From Nitrosomonas sp. (GTDB taxonomy: Bacteria > Pseudomonadota > Gammaproteobacteria > Burkholderiales > Nitrosomonadaceae): a stretch of 18,973 bases of DNA. Location of the stretch: positions 1 through 18,973 of the forward strand of contig SXJH01000175.1 of the NCBI GenBank assembly GCA_005779435.1, in the 5' to 3' direction. Positions 7,847 through 13,513 of the stretch are shown here, piece after piece. The position numbers and the translations under genes were made by a program. Within the stretch, counting starts at the first letter, position 1. Each line of letters begins with the position of its first letter. Below the pieces are notes generated by a model. That model was not told the DNA's origin. It ran no database searches and saw nothing but the letters and a program-made list of their open reading frames with translations.

Positions 7847-9058
7847 CTAGAAGTCATCAAGCATCGCTTCATAAGCAATCAACCATTCTATGAATTCATC
7901 GGCAGGCATGGGTTTTGCAATGAAATATCCTTGTATTTCGTCACAACCCAATTCCGTAGCCAGACGATAATCCGCTTCGGTTTCAATACCCTCGACCACT
8001 ACATTCAGATTCAAGCTCCGGCCTAATTTTATACTCGACTCGAGAATTGCACGAGTGGCTAAATCGTTTGATGCGCCGTGCGCAAAAAGACGATCCACTT
8101 TAAGCTCGGTAAAAGGCATGTGCTTGAGCGTTTCCATCGACGAATAGCCTGTTCCGAAATCGTCTATGGCCAAACCGAATCCTTTTAGCCTGATGCGCGT
8201 CAAAATATCCAAAGTTTGCGCAAAATCTTTTCCCAACTTGCTCTCGGTAATCTCCAACGTCACGCGCTCAACCGGAACTCCGCATTTCTTGATCGTTTCT
8301 TCGTAAAGTTCCGGCAAATTGAATCGATCCAGATTTTCCATCGAAACATTGACGGATATTCTTAAATCTAACGATTGTTGCAGCCATACATGCAACTGCT
8401 CAGCCGATTTTCTCAATACATGACGCGTAAAATCGTTAATCAAGCCGGTTTGCTCCGCTATCGAAATAAAATTATCGGGCAACACATATCCGTACTGCGC
8501 ATGCCACCAGCGTGTCAGACACTCCACACCCATGACATGACCGGTTACGGCAGAAACTTTCGGTTGATAGTAAATGCCGAAATGATCGGATGCTAACGCA
8601 TGCTCAATATCGGCAACATCCAAAACTTGCAACGTTTTATCGGAATCCAAGACCTGCGGAACCGACAGCGATATTTGCTCTAACATCGCTGCGATAGCGC
8701 CCATTGTCACCGGCTTGGACAACGTGCCGATAATATTCAATCCGCGCGCCATCGCCAAACGTTCTGCGGCCTTGAGCAAATCGGCATTCACCCCGGAAAA
8801 TAATGCGATCTTGCCGCGATAGTTCTGATCGGCGATGTTGCGTAAAAACTCTATCCCGTCCATCCCCGGCATTTCGATATCGCAAATCAACAAATCGATA
8901 TCCGCGACTTGACCGGCCAAAACATACAATCCGGAACGGCCGTTCTCAGCCACCAACACCTCGGACACGCCCAATTCTTTTAACAAATGGGTGATGAATT
9001 CAAGCATAAAGCTATCGTCATCCAGCACAAGAACGCGCATCTGTTTTTGGTTATCCAT
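7847..9058 (-). CDS. Response regulator with EAL domain, probable cyclic-di-GMP phosphodiesterase
   Basis: This 403-residue cytoplasmic signalling protein has a receiver domain at residues 7-128: acidic pocket D13-D15, phosphoacceptor D60 in CDIEMPGMDG, switch S88 and K115. An EAL domain follows at about 145-400. The signature reads ECLTRW (179-184), a tolerated variant of EALxRW. The remaining metal and catalytic positions are present: N237 in SVNVSM, E269 and E272 in LEITES, D299-D300 in IDDFGTG, K320 in ELKVDR, E356 in VEGIE and Q376 in EIQGYF. It should therefore be an active c-di-GMP hydrolase gated by phosphorylation. No histidine kinase is nearby, so its partner is elsewhere. It lies 49 bases upstream of the iron-sulfur flavoprotein gene on the same strand. 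A perfect TATAAT lies 57-62 bases before its ATG. Confidence 0.92.
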   Translation of the reverse strand: MDNQKQMRVLVLDDDSFMLEFITHLLKELGVSEVLVAENGRSGLYVLAGQVADIDLLICDIEMPGMDGIEFLRNIADQNYRGKIALFSGVNADLLKAAERLAMARGLNIIGTLSKPVTMGAIAAMLEQISLSVPQVLDSDKTLQVLDVADIEHALASDHFGIYYQPKVSAVTGHVMGVECLTRWWHAQYGYVLPDNFISIAEQTGLINDFTRHVLRKSAEQLHVWLQQSLDLRISVNVSMENLDRFNLPELYEETIKKCGVPVERVTLEITESKLGKDFAQTLDILTRIRLKGFGLAIDDFGTGYSSMETLKHMPFTELKVDRLFAHGASNDLATRAILESSIKLGRSLNLNVVVEGIETEADYRLATELGCDEIQGYFIAKPMPADEFIEWLIAYEAMLDDF

Positions 9059-9114
9059 TAAAGTAGTATGAGTCTTGTATTGGCTATTGCCGGACTTGCG
9101 TTTCGGAAAAACGA

Positions 9115-9120
9115 ATTATA
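9115..9120 (-). promoter_or_regulatory. Possible minus-10 element for the REC-EAL gene
   Basis: The minus strand reads TATAAT here, a perfect sigma-70 minus-10 hexamer inside GTTATAATTC, 56 bases before the ATG at 9058. No good minus-35 hexamer sits 16-18 bases further upstream, so any promoter would be activator-dependent or weak. Confidence 0.4.
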
Positions 9121-9221
9121 ACGCGAATCCTGCCGGCAAATCTTTCCGCAAACAATCCGTTCGAGAGAAACGGCAAGATAGCGGCAACGGGCATTGCGCC
9201 TCGCAAGCGAATCGGCAAAAC

Positions 9222-9260
9222 AAAAGGCCATCAGCTCATGATCGAGCTGATGGCCTTTTT
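9222..9260. terminator. Strong bidirectional intrinsic terminator
   Basis: The 12-bp arms GGCCATCAGCTC (9226-9237) and GAGCTGATGGCC (9244-9255) pair perfectly around ATGATC. A run of four A lies before and five T after, so the stem extends to 16 bp and works in either direction. It should end minus-strand transcripts from the multicopper oxidase module and protect the REC-EAL gene from read-through. Confidence 0.85.
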
Positions 9261-9274
9261 AGCGCTGTTTCCGA

Positions 9275-9306
9275 CGAATGTTTGTTTCAATTGAAACAAA
9301 CATTCG
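9275..9306. repeat. Perfect 32-bp palindrome downstream of the large oxidase gene
   Basis: The 16-base half CGAATGTTTGTTTCAA is followed immediately by its exact reverse complement, with no spacer. It lies 16 bases past the stop codon of the module-1 large gene and 15 bases from the terminator stem. It could fold as a second 3' hairpin on the transcript or bind a dimeric protein. It is not followed by a T-run. Confidence 0.7.
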
Positions 9307-9322
9307 ATTTGCCACTGAAAAA

Positions 9323-12082
9323 CTACTGAACGGGATTCATCTGAGCTGCCGTTAGATTGGCTTTCCAGGAATCCGGCAGATTTTGCACCCAACCATTGTA
9401 AATGTTCGGGATCGCATAAATACCCTGCCCGCCCATGCCAGCGAGGCTGGAAACGGTATCGTCGCTTGGCACACCGGCTCCGGCTACCAGCGAGATACGA
9501 CCGGCAATGCTCGAATTGGCCGGATTTTCCAGATCCACATCGACAACAATGAGTTGATTAGAGAACTTGCTGGTGACATACGCATAATACCCGCCCCCCT
9601 GCTTGGCACCGAAGTTAACGCCGTGACAACCGGGATCGCAAGGCAACATCGCTACCACTTTATCCAGTTTGGTATCGATGATGGTAATCGTGCCGCCGGT
9701 ATTGGCCGTAACTACGACACGTCCGGATGGATCGACCGGGGTTTGAATAGGCAAAACTCCCGCGGTTACCAAACCATCTCCGTCACGGTCTTTCAATGTG
9801 TCCGGACCGGTAGGGCTAATCGGATCGTAATCCGCTAACAATGCGATGGTTTTAAGCAAGGTACCGTCAAAGCTGATTACGTTGATGGAATGATCCAATA
9901 AATTGGTGGCATAGATTTTGTCGATACCGACACCAATAGCAATTGGATGCGGAGCGGATGGGAATACGCCGCCAGTTTTCTGTCTGGCGATAATGCTTCC
10001 ATCGTTGCTATCGTATATGCCAACATCACTGGTGTTGATGTTAGGCGTAACGATCCTTCCATCCGGCGTAATCCAATGACCATGTGGATTGGCTGGTGTT
10101 TGACCGGGGCCTTGCGTCGGCATCATAACATCCGGCTTGGTCGTTCCCGCTGGAATTCTGACCACGCCATTCTCGCCGTTAATCGCTACCGTAATGTCGT
10201 CCGTGGACGGCAATGTCATGACATGCGACGGTGTGTCGCCTACCTGGATATTATGCAACAAAGCGCCGTTTTCACGATTAATCATGGTCAATTTGGTATC
10301 GAACCATTGCGTTTGATACACAATCGATTGATCCTTGTTGCTCCAAATATTATGCGGGTTGTTCATATTGATGCTTGGCAATGCAATTTTCCGCTTGAGC
10401 GTCCAATTGGTTGCATCCAGAACGGTAATCGTGCCCGGTTTGGTTTTACCCGCTGTTTTTTCAAACTGGGTATTGATCCATACCTCGCCGACACCCGGAG
10501 TAGTTGGATTGAACAAGGCCGGCAGTGTTACATCCTGTCCGTAACGGGCTTCCAGTACGTCTTTCAGATTAGCAACCGCACCGCCGGTGATTCTAACCGG
10601 AACGCTGGCATAGTTTGCATGCCATGGCGCCGAAGAAGTGTAATCCAGCCAGTTATTTTGCGATGTGGCCACAAAAAACGTCCTAACCAAGCGGGTTGCC
10701 AAATCGCTGCTGGTCGGCAATCCTTTAACGCCGGTGACCAAATCGATCGATTCGCCCAGATCCAGGCCTTCGGTATTGGGATCGTCCACGATCACACCGG
10801 CAAACATATACGGATGGATTTTACAGGTGAATACATAAAGCCCTGGAACATCGAGTTTTACAATGCCGCCGCCGCGATAAGCCTTGGTTTGCGTAAACGG
10901 CATGGTGTAATGATCGCCGTGCACCGGATCGTCGGCATCGCTTGGCCATAACAGGCTGGTGATGGTATGTACGCCGTTGGTATCGGACATGATGAAATGT
11001 ACGCTACTGCCCGGCGGGATGATTTCCAGCGATTTGGTGCTTTTGGTGATACTGAAAATCGTATCCGCACGCGCGCTTCTAAACCAGCTACCAGGCTCAT
11101 CGGAAACTTCGAATGTCACCAAGCCCGGTTCGTTGCTGGCATTACCGAAAATAGCGCCGCTTGGCGATGCACCGGCGATGCTGTTGCCGGTTTCACCGGA
11201 GTTTTTATCGACCACATGGAATTTTCCTGCCATGCCGGATTCCATATGGGAAACCAAATGACAGTGATATTGCCAATGACCGGCACCTACGCCGGTTCCC
11301 GCTCTAACGGTAAAGGAATGGCTCGCGTTTCCGGCAGGCATCAATTTTACGTCGATCATATTAGGATCGACGTTCATACCGGCAAAGTCGGTTTCATCCG
11401 GCCAGCGGTGCGCATGCAGATGGAATGTGTGCCCGGGCCCAACGGAAAGAACGTGAAAGCGGACAGCGTCATCTTTGACGGCGCCCAAAGTCGGGTTTGT
11501 CCATAACGGCGTTTGTGTACCGTTCTTAATTTCCGTGCCCCAGAAAGTCGACCCGACCATAAACATGACAAATTCTTTTTTCAAATCGGAACGCTTTACT
11601 GCAGTAATGGCGCCCTCATCTTCCACCAGGCTTTGTACGCTGCCATCGGTTTTGTCAACGATAATGGCGCCGAACAAGCCCAATAACTGCGAACCGTCGT
11701 CAAAGTACGGATAAGTACCTTGCTTGCTGGCAGTGAAGGAGAAAGTTTTGGATTGTCCCGGGGATGCTTCGCTGCTATCGGTGGAAAGCCCCGGCACATT
11801 CAAGCCGACTTTAACGGATGTATTGTTAGTTAGCGAAATGCTGACGGTATCGCCCGCTTTAACAAATAGCGTCGGCCCGGGAATGGTTGCTCCCGCCGGG
11901 TAATTGTTTGTTGCGCCATCGCTGCTGGTGTGATTGCTCATTTTATAAGCGAACTGCCCATTGGGCAGCGTCTCAGCCGTCATGCTGATGGTATGCGAAG
12001 CAGCGAGCGCCAAGCTTGAAGTAAATAGCAAGGCAATCAGAAAAACCAATGCCAAAGATATCTTAAAATTATTCGGTTTCAT
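9323..12082 (-). CDS. Large multicopper oxidase subunit with extra blue-copper domain and beta-propeller (module 1)
   Basis: This 919-residue exported protein has a Sec signal at residues 1-28 (cleavage near ALA-AS). Domain 1 (about 30-145) is a cupredoxin fold whose copper ligands are gone: GTYPYFDDG stands where active domains have GTWxYHDHN. Domain 2 (about 165-292) keeps a full set: HTFHLHAH (H218, H221, H223) and HCHLVSHMESGM (H273, C274, H275, H279, M284). That is a type-1 copper site plus half of a trinuclear site. Domain 3 (about 325-435) has a second type-1 set: H372, C420, H423, M426 (CKIHPYM). Residues about 525-900 form a YVTN-like beta-propeller with a D-rich DRDGDG loop (765-770) and CDPGCH (815-820). 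AAAGGA precedes the ATG with good spacing. It lies 22 bases after its small partner. It is a periplasmic oxidase subunit; the substrate is unknown. Confidence 0.85.
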   Translation of the reverse strand: MKPNNFKISLALVFLIALLFTSSLALAASHTISMTAETLPNGQFAYKMSNHTSSDGATNNYPAGATIPGPTLFVKAGDTVSISLTNNTSVKVGLNVPGLSTDSSEASPGQSKTFSFTASKQGTYPYFDDGSQLLGLFGAIIVDKTDGSVQSLVEDEGAITAVKRSDLKKEFVMFMVGSTFWGTEIKNGTQTPLWTNPTLGAVKDDAVRFHVLSVGPGHTFHLHAHRWPDETDFAGMNVDPNMIDVKLMPAGNASHSFTVRAGTGVGAGHWQYHCHLVSHMESGMAGKFHVVDKNSGETGNSIAGASPSGAIFGNASNEPGLVTFEVSDEPGSWFRSARADTIFSITKSTKSLEIIPPGSSVHFIMSDTNGVHTITSLLWPSDADDPVHGDHYTMPFTQTKAYRGGGIVKLDVPGLYVFTCKIHPYMFAGVIVDDPNTEGLDLGESIDLVTGVKGLPTSSDLATRLVRTFFVATSQNNWLDYTSSAPWHANYASVPVRITGGAVANLKDVLEARYGQDVTLPALFNPTTPGVGEVWINTQFEKTAGKTKPGTITVLDATNWTLKRKIALPSINMNNPHNIWSNKDQSIVYQTQWFDTKLTMINRENGALLHNIQVGDTPSHVMTLPSTDDITVAINGENGVVRIPAGTTKPDVMMPTQGPGQTPANPHGHWITPDGRIVTPNINTSDVGIYDSNDGSIIARQKTGGVFPSAPHPIAIGVGIDKIYATNLLDHSINVISFDGTLLKTIALLADYDPISPTGPDTLKDRDGDGLVTAGVLPIQTPVDPSGRVVVTANTGGTITIIDTKLDKVVAMLPCDPGCHGVNFGAKQGGGYYAYVTSKFSNQLIVVDVDLENPANSSIAGRISLVAGAGVPSDDTVSSLAGMGGQGIYAIPNIYNGWVQNLPDSWKANLTAAQMNPVQ

Positions 12083-12104
12083 TTTTTATCCTTTCGTGTG
12101 ATCG

Positions 12105-13145
12105 CTATTGAGGATGAACATTAAAATTGCCTTTCATGCCCAGTAGATTGCTTGAAAAAGCGGTGTCTCTATATACAGTGCTGATGCCAGCCTGTACCGT
12201 AAACACGTGCTTCTCAAGCGGCCCCATAGCTTTCTCGCCGATAACGGCATTGGTGCCCGGATCGATCCAACCGTATCCCGCCAATTTGAAAGTATGCAGG
12301 TTGGTACCCAAGGCGATCACATGAAAGCGAACATTGGTTCCTTGTTGCGCAGTAAACGCCGGATTAGGGCCCAAATAGGTTTGCTGACCGGTTATGCTAT
12401 CGATCTCAGTACCGGCAAAGGTATCGTCGAGCATATACAGCACATAGTCTTTCTGAATGCTGGAAAGAGGAGCTGCTTTGCGCTGACCTTGCAGATTGAT
12501 GTCTACGCTGCCGGATTTTTTGTTAACGATCAACGCACCGAATAAGCCTTTGTCTTCAGCGCCATTGTGATTAATCATGTTGTGATCGTGATAAGCCCAG
12601 GTGCCTGCAGTACCTGCCGCCGCATGCCATTTGTATTCATAAACCATAGCGGGCACCGCGCTTTCGTCTTTCACCATATTGATGTATTTGAGCGTGCCAT
12701 CGCTGAGGATATCGTAATGAACGCCGTGAACATGCACACTGACTTGATCTTCGCCCGGAGCATCCGGATCAAATTGATGGATCAGTGTCAAATCGACTTC
12801 GTCGCCTTCATCGATAACGATCGTTGGTCCTGGAATCGTTGCGTAATCGGGATAACGCGATGTCACATTTTGCTCATTCGCGCCATTCGTTGCGGAAACA
12901 ACGTGCTGTTTCATCCGATAGGCAAAATAACCGCCGTCCAATTTCTCGGCAACCAATTCAATTTGGTGTAATTTGCCGGTTGCAGCTCCCGTACTTTGGG
13001 CTTGCGCACCGGTGAGCACCGAAAAGAACAAAGCGATAACAAGCATTGCTTGCATGTATTGCGGTTTTCCAGGCAATTGCGCGATTCGCGATTGCGAACC
13101 GAGTAATTTACCCATAAAACAACTCATGTCGAGTTTTGGCTTCAT
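12105..13145 (-). CDS. Small multicopper oxidase subunit, domain-1 ligand donor (module 1)
   Basis: This 346-residue exported protein is made of two cupredoxin domains. Domain 1 (about 58-210) carries the N-terminal motifs of a multicopper oxidase: HVHGVH (H138, H140) and GTWAYHDHN (H186, H188), which supply ligands for a trinuclear centre. In domain 2 (about 225-346) the ligands are lost: HTFKLAGY replaces HTFHLHAH, and YRDTAFS replaces YHCHLVSH, so it has no type-1 copper. It is therefore the complement of the large protein 22 bases downstream. ATG 13145 is chosen because GGGAGG lies nine bases before it; the longer TTG start at 13154 would abut that site. The hydrophobic export segment spans residues 31-49 after an unusually long N-terminal region, with likely cleavage at AQA-QS. 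No twin-arginine motif is seen. Confidence 0.85.
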   Translation of the reverse strand: MKPKLDMSCFMGKLLGSQSRIAQLPGKPQYMQAMLVIALFFSVLTGAQAQSTGAATGKLHQIELVAEKLDGGYFAYRMKQHVVSATNGANEQNVTSRYPDYATIPGPTIVIDEGDEVDLTLIHQFDPDAPGEDQVSVHVHGVHYDILSDGTLKYINMVKDESAVPAMVYEYKWHAAAGTAGTWAYHDHNMINHNGAEDKGLFGALIVNKKSGSVDINLQGQRKAAPLSSIQKDYVLYMLDDTFAGTEIDSITGQQTYLGPNPAFTAQQGTNVRFHVIALGTNLHTFKLAGYGWIDPGTNAVIGEKAMGPLEKHVFTVQAGISTVYRDTAFSSNLLGMKGNFNVHPQ

Positions 13146-13154
13146 TACAATCAA

Positions 13155-13160
13155 CCTCCC
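13155..13160 (-). promoter_or_regulatory. Shine-Dalgarno site that sets the module-1 small-subunit start
   Basis: The minus strand reads GGGAGG, nine bases before ATG 13145. It rules against the TTG at 13154, which touches the site directly. Confidence 0.65.
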
Positions 13161-13304
13161 TTTTTGATTTTTGTTAATTTTCTTTATTGCATTGATGACA
13201 AATAAATCAATGCATACCGAGCAAATTCAAGCGAATGCTCGGCGCGAAATTGTAAATCAATTTCATGATGCATTAAGTTGAATATTGTTAAATCATGAGT
13301 TGGG

Positions 13305-13320
13305 TGTGAGTTTTGTCACA
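13305..13320. promoter_or_regulatory. Perfect Crp-type operator, TGTGA-N6-TCACA
   Basis: The bases TGTGAGTTTTGTCACA match the Crp-family half-sites exactly, and one more pair (G/C) extends the symmetry outward. The site centre is about 168 bases upstream of the module-1 small-subunit ATG. If the TACAAT at 13249-13254 is the minus-10 element, the centre is near -70, compatible with a class I activator position. Which Crp/Fnr-family protein binds is unknown. Confidence 0.5.
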
Positions 13321-13455
13321 CGCCAATAAAGAATTTTTCTTGATATCTTGCGAATTCTGGAAATTCTGATACCCCAAAAAATACAGGGGAAGAGAACGGA
13401 TCAATCCGGGTAATTGCTATGCAATATTGGGAAGAGGGGTGTTCGTGTTGGATTG

Positions 13456-13503
13456 TCACGATGAAAATTATCCGCAATCGATTTGCAGCAACTTTCATCG
13501 TGA
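13456..13503 (-). terminator. Long 3' hairpin after the module-2 large gene
   Basis: The arms TCACGATGAAA (13456-13466) and TTTCATCGTGA (13493-13503) pair perfectly over 11 bp around a 26-base loop. On the minus strand the stem begins ten bases after the stop codon. No T-run follows, so it may protect the mRNA end or assist factor-dependent termination rather than terminate by itself. Confidence 0.4.
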
Positions 13504-13513
13504 ATCTAGTGAG

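Larger units (their letters stand above)
13146..13513. other. 368-base regulatory gap between the two oxidase modules
   Basis: I see no gene here. Going leftwards in the direction of transcription, it holds a long hairpin just after the module-2 large gene, a Crp-type palindrome at 13305-13320, and two further inverted repeats in the probable 5' leader of module 1: CCGAGCA/TGCTCGG (13217-13223 with 13236-13242) and GCATTGAT/ATCAATGC (13189-13196 with 13206-13213). A minus-10-like TACAAT reads on the minus strand at 13249-13254. The gap is AT-rich and suggests that module 1 has its own promoter. Confidence 0.55.

Noticed and set aside
9947..10951. Long plus-strand open frame (334 residues) opposite the module-1 large oxidase gene, and a similar one of 323 residues at 13790-14761 opposite module 2
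   Set aside because: They lie antisense to strongly conserved coding sequence in both paralogues, have no ribosome-binding site or recognisable domain, and are explained by the codon use of the sense genes.
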